The notes beneath the pieces are model-generated. The model worked only from the letters and a program-made list of their open reading frames with translations, was not told the DNA's origin and did not search any database. A DNA stretch of 64,000 nucleotides from Axinella damicornis (taxonomy: Eukaryota > Porifera > Demospongiae > Axinellida > Axinellidae). Location: positions 12,015,424-12,079,423 of the forward strand of contig OZ007515.1 in the NCBI GenBank assembly GCA_963931865.1. The letters run 5' to 3'. Below are positions 54,501 to 64,000 of this stretch, one piece after another. The position numbers were made by a program, and so were the translations under genes. The number at the start of each line of letters is the position of its first letter. Positions within the stretch are counted from its first letter, which is position 1.

Positions 54501-54702
54501 GATCGGGGCAGTTCAGTTCATGCTTACATTACGAGGTCATTCGAACCAGTTCGAACTGCGTCGGTCCAGACTGATTCCTGAGCACTAGTGTGAACGGGCT
54601 GTTTGTGATAAGAGAAAAGATAGCAGCTCCACCCCTTCACTTCGGCTGTATTTGAATATTGACCGTGTGTGTCCCTCCCCTTGCAGATTCCACAAGCCAT
54701 GA
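37578..54702 (+). CDS. PHACTR: Phosphatase and actin regulator (PHACTR family)
   Basis: Binds G-actin through RPEL motifs and PP1 through its C terminus. Exons: 37578-37836, 49577-49998, 50338-50409, 50797-50977, 51397-51474, 52346-52446, 52639-52748, 53077-53127, 54229-54345, 54687-54702; all phases agree, 468 residues. The first exon has the basic [14 protein letters not shown] block seen before RPEL1 in the family. The middle is a low-complexity linker (residues ~87-250) and an acidic stretch ([11 protein letters not shown]). Two RPEL motifs are clear: [20 protein letters not shown] and [19 protein letters not shown]. The C-terminal [19 protein letters not shown] ... [17 protein letters not shown] ... 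RFHKP is the PP1-binding module. The first intron is 11.7 kb; an undetected exon there cannot be excluded. Confidence 0.93.
38056..38466. mobile_element. 411-bp MITE with TIR CAGAGGTCGAAATAA
   Basis: Left CAGAGGTCGAAATAACATG and right TTATTTCGACCTCTG are inverted. The flanks are the direct repeat AGTATA (38050-38055 and 38467-38472). No coding frame inside; the interior is AT-rich. Confidence 0.8.
40205..40333. repeat. ~62-bp tandem duplication
   Basis: CTTGGGAGGTGATTGACCCA followed by AGACATAGGCCATCAGACCA appears twice (40228-40270 and 40284-40330). Confidence 0.85.
41170..41430. repeat. ~62-bp tandem repeat, four copies
   Basis: Units of the form GCATTGCCTAGAGGCTGGGACCCCTGG...CAGAGAAGTGGATGGCGAGC with substitutions and small insertions. 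Confidence 0.85.
42150..42203. mobile_element. 54-bp palindromic element with 9-bp TSD
   Basis: TAGCTTTGTTCCCAGGCCG ... CGGCCTGGGAACGAGGCTA, flanked by ACCTGCACC and ACCTGCATC. Confidence 0.88.
43012..43246. mobile_element. 235-bp MITE with TIR GGGCTATTCCATTAA
   Basis: Left GGGCTATTCCATTAATAAAG with GGATACACCCCCTATTGA and the right inverted copy (TCAATAGGGGGTGTATCC ... TTAATGGAATAGCCC) give arms of about 50 bases, flanked by ATT on both sides. Non-coding interior. Confidence 0.8.
44785..44885. repeat. CTCCAGTAAT/CTCCAGTATT decamer-type repeat
   Basis: About ten tandem 10-bp units (CTCCAGTATT, CTTCAGTAAT, CTCCAGTGAT). Confidence 0.9.
45665..45835. repeat. TCCTGTCAGCCATGTACTG tandem repeat
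   Basis: Seven or eight units of 21-30 bases sharing GTGTCCTGTCAGCCATGTAC. Confidence 0.9.
45955..46715. repeat. 23-bp minisatellite, ~32 copies
   Basis: Unit ATAGGCCCATGATCTCTGGTTGT with limited variation (ATT for ATA, CCGTG for CCATG, CTGTGG for CTCTGG). Two local deletions, near 46146 and 46296, change phase. All three minus-strand frames are long and open because the 69-base supercycle encodes a stop-free 23-residue repeat. It is not a gene. Confidence 0.95.
47044..47388 (-). CDS. Uncertain minus-strand frame in the PHACTR intron
   Basis: A 114-codon frame, ordinary in composition, ending in SSAISVIQ just before a GTAGGT donor-like site. A partial copy of its 3' part and of the following CTCAGTGAG sequence lies at 47870-47970. 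No partner exons or known domain. It may be a pseudo-exon carried by a duplicated segment. Confidence 0.2.
   Translation of the reverse strand: MLKNSCTHTRAPAAHLLQRTKPSLLPVSQEPANSLKKVKPSLTSLSVIHNESSRASMPTFVSPGHHAQGLAQPEENIVPEVNIDPIGQLLVISQDFQLHDVTSSAISVIQVGSQ
48546..48901. mobile_element. 356-bp TAG...CTA element with 9-bp TSD
   Basis: TAGCCTCGTGCCCAGGCCC at the left, GGGCCTGAGAACGAGGCTA at the right. Flanks GTCTAGGCC (48537-48545) and GTCTAGACC (48902-48910). A 45-bp internal tandem duplication (CAGGCCCCGCCCAGCTTTACG) is at the left end, and inverted ACGTGAGGAAACATACCAGG copies are at 48656-48674 and 48825-48845. Confidence 0.85.
50093..50240. repeat. 30-bp tandem repeat, five copies
   Basis: Nearly perfect units containing TCTGTAATACATCCCGCAC and TGCATGATTAG, inside the PHACTR intron after exon 49577-49998. 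Confidence 0.95.
51490..51640. repeat. 17-bp GGATGTTCACACAGGGG repeat with a G-run
   Basis: Seven units plus a ~30-base G homopolymer (51509-51538), starting 15 bases after the donor of PHACTR exon 51397-51474. A second cluster of about seven units lies at 51938-52047. Confidence 0.92.
51660..51755. repeat. Imperfect inverted repeat around GAGGTTATG
   Basis: GAGGTTATGTGATTTATCC ... GGAAAGTTTGGCC, a short GAGGCGAAGCCGAG centre, then GGCTAAACTTTCCC ... GGATAAACCTCATAACCTCC. The terminal words are shared with the palindrome at 51823-51916. Confidence 0.8.
51823..51916. repeat. 94-bp near-perfect palindrome centred on TGACGTCA
   Basis: Two 47-base arms with one mismatch, no spacer; the centre falls in CTATGACGTCATAG at 51869/51870. 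The arms read TCCTTTGATGTACC(G/A)CGG then AGGATAAATCGCATAACC. It lies between the two 17-bp repeat clusters in a PHACTR intron. Confidence 0.95.
52151..52190. mobile_element. 40-bp TAG...CTA palindrome
   Basis: TAGCCTCGTTCCCAGGCC and GGCCTGGGAACGAGGCTA with a 4-base loop. No target duplication visible. Confidence 0.75.
52463..52575. mobile_element. 113-bp palindromic element with perfect 9-bp TSD
   Basis: TAGCCTCGTTCCCAGGCCTC at the left, decayed inverted right end (GAGGCCTGTGAAGGAGGCCA), inner arms CTGTGGAGAAA/TTTCTCCACAG. The flanks are TTGTGTACA at 52454-52462 and 52576-52584. It sits just after PHACTR exon 52346-52446. Confidence 0.9.
53549..53764 (+). CDS. Possible nested single-exon gene in a PHACTR intron
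   Basis: A 71-codon frame from ATG 53549 to TAG 53764, basic and of ordinary composition ([20 protein letters not shown] ... [13 protein letters not shown]). A second short frame ([12 protein letters not shown], 53781-53901) follows. I do not recognise either, and no splice sites tie them to PHACTR. It could be a small nested gene or chance. Confidence 0.25.
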   Translation: MAAYRPCTCTIIFKFNNELYAPRYAGYGCKAEVKHAEFARTMLEATVEFKGKHVRLSSISPVGKVRMLPLK

Positions 54703-55769
54703 ATGACAGCACAAATTCATCTAATATTATTTCACCTGCCATAAAAAATACCTGAACAATTTTGCGTTCTAGAAGCGTGCTGCACCATCTGACTACACTA
54801 TGATGTAATGCGTCCGTCCGTGGCTTGTGCGTGCTGAGTGTATGTACACATTTATGTTGGGCCTTTTACTGTAGAATTTAACAAAACTCGATCTCCTCTG
54901 TGTTGAACTAGAAAATGAACTGGCCCATTATAGCTAATTATTCCTCACTATGTGTCCACATGTACTATTACTCTGCACTTGTGTGTGTACTGTACTTGGC
55001 TTGTCCGTATCTACGAGGGCAAGTTTTTTTCACACAGCATTCTGCTTTCTTTGTTTTTATTTTCAGCAAGTTGTGTACAAATTATGTTATGTGCACGTGT
55101 AATAGAAATGTACAGTTTTCGTACACCCAACACAAGGAGTATCATTCTTGAGCTATCGGTGCATGTTCAGCTAAGGGTTTGCCAAGCAGAGGGCTGCATT
55201 TGGTGTCAAAACAGGAAGTGCAAAGCTGGCCCTTAAATTGCCACAATCTTGCTTGAAGTTGACATATTCTGTTATACAATCGTGCATGAGGGATGGCCAT
55301 GCAATCGTGCAGAGGGCTGCATTTGGTGTCAAAACAGGAAGTGCAAAGCTGGCCCTTAAATTGCCAAAATCTTGCTTCAAGTTGAATATAATTATATTCT
55401 GTTATACAATCGTGCATGAGGGATGGCCTTGCAATCATGCAGAGGGCTGCATGCGTTTGGTGTCAAAATAGGAAGTGCAATTTACAAGTCTTCGCAACGT
55501 ATCATATGATACCAATGATTAGGAGCAACCAGCTGTTTAATTTATTCACCACTAAAGCAGCTGGTTAATTTCGCTACTGCAATGGTGAGATAATATACAG
55601 TCATTCATATTGGTAAAATTACCATCGATCCCGTATCTTTGAAATTAATGACAGCCAGCGACTTGAGCACTATAAACAGTTATTGGCTAACAGTTGCTAA
55701 GAAGTGCATTTTAACAGTCTAAGAAGTGCATTTTAAGTTCTTAGTAGCTGGACTTGAGTCGACAAAAGC
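54703..55769. other. PHACTR 3' region and direct repeats
   Basis: The PHACTR and TMEM205 genes converge here. At 55185-55260, 55305-55385 and 55435-55480 a segment (GCAGAGGGCTGCATTTGGTG then TCAAAACAGGAAGTGCAAA) recurs three times with GTTATACAATCGTGCATGAG between copies. No gene seen. Confidence 0.6.
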
Positions 55770-57665
55770 TTAGAGGGACTTCAACTGACAAGCCAGGTGC
55801 CAGAGGTGGATGCCCTGGGCAGCAAGGGCAACGAGGTTCGCAATTGATGCGAGAGTGTGTAACCACACAAACCTCTTGTTCAGAGCGTTATACTCCGGGT
55901 TTTGTTCAAGAATCTTTAGCTTGTCTTCTTCAACTTTCCCGCACTCCTCTCCCGCCTGTTGTTCCTTCTCAAAGACGTGCTTTTTGAATGTGATCTTTGT
56001 TGTCTGTGGCTGGAAGTAGAGGAGGTTTGCCAGAACCATCACGAGGGAGGCAAAGAGCGAATAACCCTGAAGGAAATATAAAGTACATTGTGTGAGCAGT
56101 TGTACTGCTATTTTTATCAAGAGACATGTTGCCAGGGGTAAAATCACCAGTTGATTATGACCCATTACGTGTCATGAGACTTTCAGCTTCATGATACCAC
56201 TTCCATGTGATGTCCTTGGGGCAGAGGTTCTGCAGGAGTAGACGGGGAAGCGGGTGGGTTCACCCCCAAAATGAGTGACATTAGTACAGCCGTATCTGGG
56301 CTTGGCTGTGCATGAAAAGCCCTTGGTTGGAGCTGGGTGGCTGCCACAATATGATTGGTGTTTTGACTATGCGTTTATGTCATACTCTGAGCACAATGGT
56401 TTCAAGTCCGGTGTTTGTACACCTGTACATTGTATGATTCTCGAGATACAGCTTTTACTCTTGGTCTTCCACTAAACATGATGTTTTACTCTCAATCAGA
56501 CAACGCAGTACACTACTACCTTCTGTCCAAGATCTACAGTTGAGGCTGGGTTCAAGGTTCATAAGTGATAACAAAAAAAATGCCTCAGTCCCCACATTGG
56601 GGTAGGACAAAAGTGACTGGAGGGGGGGGGGGGGGGGTGTTCCACCGACCTGGACCTTCTCCTGGTAGCGCCAATCTGAGAATGGATGCACCACGAGGTA
56701 GGAGAGGGCAGTGATGGAGGAGAGAATAGTGCCCAGGAGGAAGTATTTAGGGAACAGCTTGCTCTGGATCAGGCCAAACATGTGGCGAGGGAGATGACGG
56801 AACATAGTCACCCCTGCAGGTGAGTTGTGCATGCAGGCATGCATGCTCACATATAAGCTCACTTCCACTGTGGTGTTCTAATTATACACATTGAAGAAAA
56901 ATTTACCATAACAAATGTATAATACAGTGCTGCCTAGCTTGGTATGGAACCCTCACAGTATCATTGACTAAGTTGGATGTTGTGGCACTATAGGACTATG
57001 AATACAATAAGTACTACCAACTGATTAACTGCCACCACTGTGTACCCAATTGACCTGACCTGGCCTATCTGACCTCAAGATTAACAACTCCAAGAATGTA
57101 ATCAACCTCAAGACTACTATTACTTAGGCATCAGTAAAGTTGTGAATTTGGGATGGAGAATAATTCACGTATGCCATGGAGTCCAGTGTAAGACTATGTG
57201 GGGGCCACTGAACAATACAAAGTCCATTTTGTTGAAATCGTTGTATGAAACTGTTGATCTGAATAAGTGATCATGAGATGGGTTTATAATAGCCTCAGGC
57301 CTAAGCAGTTGAAAAGAGGTATCAACACAATTTGATATATTGCCCTTCAGCCTTAAACATTGGAGAAGTTGGACTCAGTATAATATACGCGGATTTGCTA
57401 ATTGCCTTCCTAGTGATCATTAAAATTAGGAAGGAATTACATACATTAGTATTTATTGCATCATACCAGCAATGAAAGTGACCCAGACCTCCACACCCAG
57501 CCATGTTGCAAACGAAGTGAGGTGGGCTAGCCTGACCAGGTCTGCTGCAACCTCTCCTTTGCTCAGCTGAAAGTTCCAAGACCATGCCACCGCCAACAGC
57601 ACCACGCAGATGAAGGCGACCATGTGAGACGTCTGCGTGAATGGCAGGTCAAACTTTACAGCCAT
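55770..57665 (-). CDS. TMEM205: TMEM205-like multi-pass membrane protein
   Basis: Three exons, 57665-57467, 56813-56650 and 56066-55770, in phase, 219 residues. Four hydrophobic segments are visible: HMVAFICVVLLAVAWSW, LVRLAHLTSFATWLGVEVWV running into VTFIAG, YFLLGTILSSITALSYLVV and SLFASLVMVLANLLYF, with a further LHTLASIANLVALAAQG near the end. Family signatures: WVTFIAG, LPRHMFGLIQSKLFPKYF and the loop NPEYNALNKRFVWLHTLASI, matching the YSALRQNFFRYHGLSSLCN region of vertebrate TMEM205. Vertebrate TMEM205 has been linked to platinum-drug resistance and vesicle trafficking; its biochemical role is unclear. Start ATG 57665; an extra N-terminal helix precedes the conserved region. Confidence 0.9.
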
Positions 57666-58381
57666 TGTGATCTGAGGTAAATTTCCAGGGAGTGAGAGAG
57701 ATCGAGTTGGAGCTCAGCTGAACTAGATACTAGCAGATGTTGAACTCAGAGTGCATGCGGAGGTCGAGGTACAAGGTTCAAGTGATGCGCTCATTTCCCA
57801 TGCGCGCGCGCGGCGACGAAAAAATTTTGATTTTGACTTTTGACCTCTACGAAGAGGCGGGACGGCTATATACTGCAGTACTGCATGCATACCGAGATTA
57901 TAGCAAGTGCTAGAGCCTACAGTAGAGGTAAGTTGTCTGGAAGACTATCTATAGCACCTGATTATTCCTTAGTGTAAGTATAAGCCTAATTTCAGACCTG
58001 GACGACACAGTAAGCCACGCCCATTTCTTTGATATTTATACCTGTGTCCTCGTTGGCAACCTCACGTAGCGAGGCTAGGACATGGCGTATGTTAAACACA
58101 CTAAAATTTGTTGCAAATAAACGGAGTCCTGTCATCAAGCATTGACAGGACCCCCCCCCCCCCCCCCCCCCCGGCCCCCCCCCATGCCATGTCCTACCCA
58201 GCCTCACTACGTGAGCTTGCGGGGCATGGCTAACTGTGTTGTCAAAATTTTTGTGTTAAAATTTAGCTTGGGAGACCAGCAGGGGCTGGCTAAAACGGCG
58301 CTTGGAAGTAAAAATTAGCTTACTTTATCTCCAGCTGTCTCTAGTATTCAACTGTATGCATATATCTGTTTGTCAGCTGCA
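57666..58381. promoter_or_regulatory. Divergent promoter, TMEM205 and subtilase gene 2
   Basis: A 716-base interval between start codons. Includes CATGCGCGCGCGCGGCGACG at 57799, short inverted GTAGCGAGGCTAGG/CCTACCCAGCCTCACTAC segments around 58063-58210, and a ~35-base C-run (58150-58190). Confidence 0.45.
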
Positions 58382-60923
58382 ATGGACAGCGAAGCTCCAA
58401 CCACAAAGGAGGGACAACCAACTATAAGATGCGGATCCTACAACTTTCCTCCCCCACACCAACTTGGGATATCACTGGATAACCGTCCTTCCAGATCTTC
58501 CCGCAATTCAGCCCTCAGCTGTACCCCAGTCACGGGCGACAATACCCTACAGCAACTCTCTTCTTCCCTTGGCCTGGATGCATTACCTAGCAAACGACAG
58601 ATCTCTCAAACAGAGATGGCACTAGATGAGCCAGATATCGGCCCACCACCCACCAAGAAGGCAGCTATAGCTCCATTGCAGCAACCTCTTGTAAGTACAC
58701 ATGATGACTCACCCCTCAATGAATTCTCATTGTTCTTGCCACCGAAGGTTCCTGGTGCTATCGTCCAGTCCCGATATGCTCTTTCAAAGTTTGTTTACTC
58801 GACTGCAACTACCTATCTCTCTCTCTGGGGACTAGCTGGTCAGCTGGAAGTGCTAGACCTTCGCTTCTCTTCTCCCTTCAGTGAAGAACTCTGTGAAGAT
58901 TACCAGCTCCTCACTGATCTCCTCTCCTACGTATGTGAGATTCTGAGAAATGTGAAATCTGTTCGTGACCTTTATCTACCCCAGATGATCCTGCATTCTG
59001 TCCCACAACTCGACCAAATCCTTCAACCTTTGGTGAGAAATGCGTGTACTGTATCACACTTGTTTCTCCCGCTACGGTGCTCCCTTCAAAAGAGTGAGAT
59101 TGCAGACATTAATTACAAGGTGCTGGCTGCATTCTTCCACAAGACAAAAATTGGAGAAATCACACTGATCTCGACTGACAGGGTTGTCCAAGAGTTTCGA
59201 AACAAGCTCCAAGCTGAGCTGAAGAACTCAGCGAGAGCAGCAGCTGTCAAGGTGAACTACAGGAGCCAGGAGTTGGGAGTGCCGGGCCCTGCGTACATTG
59301 CCGATCTGGATAAGAAAGCTTCAGTTGGGGAACAGGTCGATCCTCTCTCGCTCGTCAGCAGTTTGAACGTGACTGGTGATGGAGGTGGAGCTGTGAGGTC
59401 AATGCAGATGAGAAACTTAAGGGAGAGAGCTCACAAGGAGGTACAGTTGTAAGTGCAATGGAACACCTATATTATGGCCACCCTGGGGTCCCGATTAACA
59501 AGGTGTCCTCAGGACTCAGGATGTCCTTAATTCCGAGTGTCCTTTAATCATACTAGCTCAAGAAAAGGTTTTTGGAAGGGAGGGGAATGCGGAAGATATT
59601 AAGGAGTTGTAATGGTGCTCTAGATTAGTATCAACTACCGGTATACTATAGTACAGCTGATCGTGGCCTATAAGCTGCAATGAAGGTAGAACAGAATTGT
59701 TTTGCAAGTAAAGGTTACCTGCCTGAATACCTAACGAGGCTACTGGAAGTAGGGACAGCTTACTATATGATGGTCACAAAACATTGATTGTAATGTGCAT
59801 AGCTACTGGTGTGAACAGATCGGTTGGTTGGTTGGTTCTCCTACAGAAAGCGCGAGGTGCTATTTCAACAGACTGCACTTACTCAGAGGAAGCAGAGCTC
59901 AGTCTTGATGGCCCGTTTGTCTCTGAAGTCTGGAACCTCCAGCGACTCCACAGTGACGGTGTGGATGGGAGTGGTACCACCATTGCTGTGCTTGATTCTG
60001 GGGTCAACTTCTGTCACCCGGCTTTCAAGAACAAGATTCTTGCCATCAAGAACTTTGTTCCGGAGGACATTGACAACATCGACTGCGCTGTTGATTCGGA
60101 CGGTCACGGGACACTCTGTGCAGGAATTGCTGCTGGAAGTTCGTTCTACTGTCCCCGGAATATATCAGACCCCTCGTCTGCATGTATTAGAATCCCTCCA
60201 GGTGTGGCCCCTGGGGCAAACCTGGTCGTTTGTAAGGTTACGAAGACCAGTAATGGAGACGTTGATACAGAAGCGTTTCTTGCTGCCCTGAAATGGCTCA
60301 AGGAACTACACACCTCTGGAACGAAGATAGATGTTGTTTCGATATCTCTAGCTTCAACCTACTTTTCAAGTGAGAGGGCGAAGGTGATCTCTGACTTGAG
60401 CAGCTTGGGGGTTATTGTTGTTTGCTGTGCTTCGAATGTGGGCAGACTGCGGTTTCAACCGATCTCATTTCCTGCTCGACTTGGTCAAGTTCTCTGCATA
60501 GGGGCACATGATGAGAATGGAAAGCCTACCTCTTTTTCACCTGTCGGCCGTGAACTCGACTTCCTAGCCCCTGGGGAAGATATCTGGGGCCCAGGACCTG
60601 GAACGGTTGGTCCTTTCTCAATGGATTGTGCAAGTGGAACGTCCTGTGCAACTCCAGCTGTTGCTGGACTTGTCTGTCTGATCCTGCAAGCCGTGGACCG
60701 TATTTCCAAGAGCAATCCGCACAAGTATCAAATTGCTGGGAAAACCCTGGCTGACCTCGTCCATAATGTTTGGGTGATGAGAGAGCTTATGAAAGAAATG
60801 AGCTCTTCTCCCGGACACCACACCGAGGAGATTGGCTACGGCACTTTGAACCTGTACCGAATCCTCGATCGTAGTCCCAAGGAAATCATGCGAGTCATAA
60901 ACGAGATAATTGAGGATGAATAA
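58382..60923 (+). CDS. Second subtilisin (S8) fusion protein, novel N-terminal half
   Basis: Two exons, 58382-59440 and 59847-60923 (AAGGAG/GTACAG donor, CTACAG/AAA acceptor, phase 0), 711 residues. The first ~353 residues match nothing I recognise: a Ser/Pro-rich start, then a structured, Leu-rich segment (LSLWGLAGQLEVLDLRFSS ... VCEILRNVKSVRDLYLP). The second exon is a subtilase with Asp (IAVLDSGVN), His (DSDGHGTLCAGIAAG), Asn (CCASNVGR) and Ser (SGTSCATPAVAGLVC), followed by the tail VMRELMKEMSSSPG ... YGTLNLYRILDRS that it shares with the Death-subtilase gene. No signal peptide or propeptide. Likely cytosolic; substrate unknown. The donor choice is inferred from phase: another GT six bases on would shift the frame. 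AATAAA overlaps the stop codon. Confidence 0.85.
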
Positions 60924-61237
60924 AAACCGTAGTTATAGCAAGTCGTTTATGTAGTGAGGCTAGAACTGGGATGTGTATAGTATCAAATTAAAATAGCACT
61001 TCATTTTGTTATAGTAGATTTAAATCTTGAAGCCACACCCACTTTGTTTTAGTATAAATCACTAGTAGCTGATTGGTTTCTGTTTCAATTTTCTTCAACC
61101 TCTATATTATACCACCTGAAACTTAGTCCCTTGAAAACAAGGCACAGACGACTTTGCTGTATTGCAAGCGCCAATAAACAATATGTTCCTACTACACCAA
61201 ATTTACTACAGAGGTTAATTAATTAACACAGTCATCT
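60924..61237. other. Convergent 3' ends, subtilase 2 and AKR
   Basis: No gene. AATAAA at about 61172 (plus strand) is a candidate poly(A) signal. Confidence 0.5.
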
Positions 61238-63355
61238 CTACTTGGATGTCACTACAAACTTCTTGTCTTCTTCCACATCCCAGAGATACTCATCTGCACT
61301 TTGACCTTGCAGCATCCAGAAATCCCCGTCGACAAATCGATAGTCTCTATTTAACTCCACCAATTGTTGCATATCTTCTGCGTCGAGCTTGAGTTCTGTA
61401 GCTTTGAGGTTTTCTGTGATCCGACTTGGAGTGACTGATTTGGGGATCACGGGCAGTCCTCGGTGGAGAGCAAACGCAATACAGACCTGCATCACAGTAA
61501 GGAGCATTCTGGCATTAACTTCAGAACTGCAGTGGCTACTGAAGACTAGGGAAACCAGACCCAACTTACTAACACCATAGATTCTATTATCTATCAATTG
61601 TGTTGCCATGGCAATGAATAGATGCCACTATGCTTTGGGAACATTCATGTATATGAGCCTAAGGCTAATGCAATTCTGCGTGTTTGTGCAAGAAGGGTTA
61701 ATGGTGTTTGCCGAGTCACTAGAATGGACTAGTAGATAGAGCTCCCTAATTTATGTAAAACAGTCAACTATGTATGAGAGAAACTTCATCTTGTAAATAA
61801 AACTAAAGCAGCTGCTGCTCTGTCAGTAGTTATCATCCGTGTATAAATCATAAGTTGCATCAACAGACCAGCTAGCAGAGTTAAAAATTGCTGATTTTCC
61901 ATCTTGCCAAATGAAAGTAAGCTCATAATACCAACGCATGCGTTATGCGAAAAAGGTGCAAATTACTACAATCATGTAACATGGAGACACAATATCGTTA
62001 CATGTTCCATCAGTGATCACCTGAGCTGCAGTAGCTTTGTGCTTCACTGCCACCTTCATGATCACCGGGTCCTCCAGCACTTGTGGCTCTGTGCCGGTCC
62101 TGAATGGACTGCCGGGATTGCCCAGGGGTGAGTACGCCTCAAGCACAATGCCTGCCAAGAAAGGATGCAGTATCGGCTATAATTATGACAAGATGGAGGT
62201 AGGTCAACATTTTATTCACCAAGGGCTAGCTGCAGGTCAGAGGTTAATAGACCACTGAATAGCTGTACAGAGTTGTACTGACTTTATGAGTGATCATTGG
62301 CTCTTGGTACTGTGACTATTTTCCCAATGACCACATCAAAGGATATTAGGCCAGGAAGGGGACACCCCAGTGCCCTTCTGTGGGGAAGACACTACTATTG
62401 GGAATGAGACTAGATGCACCTCCCACCCGTCTCATTCCCGTACTTGGGAGCTGATCAAGCAGAGCAGTCTCAGGCATTCAGAGTCTGGACTTGCAGTGGA
62501 GCACTTGAACCCAGCCAAACGTACGATGATCTGAACCCGGACTGCTGAATGCAGTCCCCACCCCCAACGTCCACCTCACGTCCACCTGATGCCATTTTTT
62601 TAATGAATGATCCCGCTCTTCCGCTTCCACGTATTATTGTCAAGAAGAATATAAGGCGGGATAGGCCTGGGAACGAGACTGCCTTAAGTCCTAACCACTG
62701 TCATTCATAGAGGACAAATAAACTAACACCCCTGCTGCTGTGACCTGTAGGTGTCAGCCGGATTGCGGAGGGTGAGGGGAGTTTGTACTACATGTATGCA
62801 TGTACCGCTGCATACCATGTTATATGCACTCATACCATGTTATATCCGCTGCACATCCCACATACAGCATTCCAAGGAGTAAAATGGTTACAAGTATGGA
62901 GTGTATTACTAAACAAATTTGGACAAAGTGAGTTGGTAATGAGGTTATTAATCCCAGCTGATTGCCCACCCAGAGCAAACAGAAGAAGCTTGGATTTATG
63001 ATAGTGCAAGCCATGTCAGCACCGGCTAATAGTTGGCATGCTGCCCAGAACGAAGTAAGTTTTCTCCAGACCTCTGATTCAGTTATTGGTAACCTGGATT
63101 GAGTTGAGCTGGTAGACCAAATAGAACCACCATGGGAATATATTTTACAAACATGGTGGTTTGCACTAACACTACATTCACCTTTGGAATCAAGGTACTC
63201 TTTCAGTTTGGGCTGCTGGAGGTAGGGATGGCACTCGACCTGGTTCACAGCAGGTACAATCTTGGCTGTCTGAAGCAGACGGTCTGTTTTTGTGATGGAG
63301 AAGTTGGAGATACCAATGGCCTTCACTAGTCCCTTGGATACAAGCTCCTCCATGC

Positions 63356-63448
<93 letters not shown>

Positions 63449-63745
63449 TGTGTGTGTGTGTGTATGTGTGTGTGTGCACGTGTGGAGTGTGGATATGTAT
63501 ACTCACACATTCACATACAGAGACAGACAGACAGACAGACAGATGAAACCTTCACCTCCCAGCACTTGGCCATCCTCTGCGCATCATATCCCATCTTGTC
63601 ATTGTCTTCCAGCTTGTACAGGAGACAGTCTTTCTTCAGCTGTGTTGGCCAGTGGATGAGGTAGAGGTCGAGGTAGTCCAGCTGCAGGTTCTTCAGCGTG
63701 GTCTCACAACCTGATAGGACATCGTCGCGACCGTGATCTGTGTTC
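61238..63745 (-). CDS. Aldo-keto reductase, 5' part beyond the window
   Basis: NAD(P)H-dependent carbonyl reductase with a TIM-barrel fold. Exons: 63745-63556, 63356-63182, 62151-62021, 61486-61238, continuing right of the window. Visible motifs: NTDHGRDDV...[17 protein letters not shown] (the catalytic His lies in HWP), [58 protein letters not shown] and [11 protein letters not shown] (cofactor-phosphate loop). It ends [15 protein letters not shown], stop TAG 61240-61238. The catalytic Asp, Tyr and Lys lie in the missing part. The family is clear; the subfamily (AKR1-like) is inferred from HWP spacing and the C-terminal loop. Exon 63356 is immediately preceded by a (TG)n tract. Confidence 0.93.
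61487..62020. other. AKR intron
   Basis: Nothing but AT-rich unique sequence seen. Confidence 0.5.
62152..63181. other. AKR intron
   Basis: Contains a region at 62330-62690 bounded by TCTCATTCCCG and GGCCTGGGAACGAGACT, suggesting a decayed TAG...CTA element. No exon seen. Confidence 0.45.
63358..63475. repeat. (TG)n microsatellite
   Basis: TG run of about 115 bases abutting the acceptor of the AKR exon 63356-63182; on the minus strand the intron ends in (CA)n then CAG. Confidence 0.97.
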
Positions 63746-64000
63746 CTGTGAGTGATAAGTGCTCCATTTTTAGACCATAGTATATACCACACCTTCAGAT
63801 TAAAATCACCTGCCGTGTGGCAATACAGATTCACTGAAGGCACACTTATGGAGACATTATGTGTGCATGCAGAGGCAGTATGGCTGGAGGCTTCCCCCCC
63901 CCCCCCCCCCCCCCCCCAAAGGAAACGTTAGGAAGTTATGACCTCTGAGTACCCATCTGCTAAGCTTATCAGGCGCCATACAGCAAACAGGCACCAAACA
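63746..64000. other. Right edge of the window, AKR intron
   Basis: Contains a C homopolymer (63895-63917). The preceding AKR exon, expected to encode the segment before NTDHG, was not identified here. Confidence 0.4.

Noticed and set aside
59824..60291. 155-codon plus-strand frame
   Set aside because: Alternate frame of the subtilase 2 exon; lacks the catalytic motifs.

Overview
The window is animal nuclear DNA. Its genes are split by short introns with ordinary GT-AG (and one GC-AG) junctions, and their exons encode animal-type proteins: a class IX myosin RhoGAP tail, EEF1E1/AIMP3, an atrogin-type F-box protein (FBXO25/FBXO32), a TIM14/DNAJC19 co-chaperone, the histone acetyltransferase KAT8/MOF, a PHACTR protein, TMEM205 and an aldo-keto reductase. 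Close packing, divergent gene pairs 0.2-0.7 kb apart, and a Death-domain protein fused to a subtilisin-type protease suggest an early-branching animal, most likely a sponge. The species is an inference; nothing in the sequence fixes it.

Layout. 0-2.4 kb: last five exons of a myosin-IX-like gene (+). 4.2-6.9 kb: EEF1E1 (-), two exons not located. 7-15 kb: almost gene-free, with two 15-bp minisatellites, a satellite of hairpin-forming ~205-bp units, a (TTGGC)n block and a Ty3/gypsy-type gag scrap. 15.4-16.8 kb: a dead chimera of part of the Death-subtilase gene and the EEF1E1 5' region. 17.4-24.4 kb: a full-length non-LTR retrotransposon inside tandem modules that resemble its own 5' end. 25.1-26.6 kb: intact Death-domain-subtilase gene (+). 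26.9-30.5 kb: FBXO25/32-like (-), 11 exons. 31.0-32.2 kb: TIM14/DNAJC19 (+). 33.0-37.4 kb: KAT8/MOF (-). 37.6-54.7 kb: PHACTR (+) with an 11.7-kb intron. 55.8-57.7 kb: TMEM205-like (-). 58.4-60.9 kb: second subtilase fusion gene (+) with an unrecognised N-terminal half. 61.2-63.7 kb: aldo-keto reductase (-), running off the right edge.

The conserved genes are housekeeping or regulatory and do not form one pathway; they are neighbours sharing divergent promoters. The unusual content is (i) a small family of apparently cytosolic subtilases carried on different N-terminal regions, one a Death domain, suggesting a protease effector controlled by death-fold assembly; (ii) a family of palindromic elements with TAG...CTA ends and 9-bp target-site duplications, for which a local duplication supplies filled and empty sites; and (iii) satellites in which several reading frames stay open at once.
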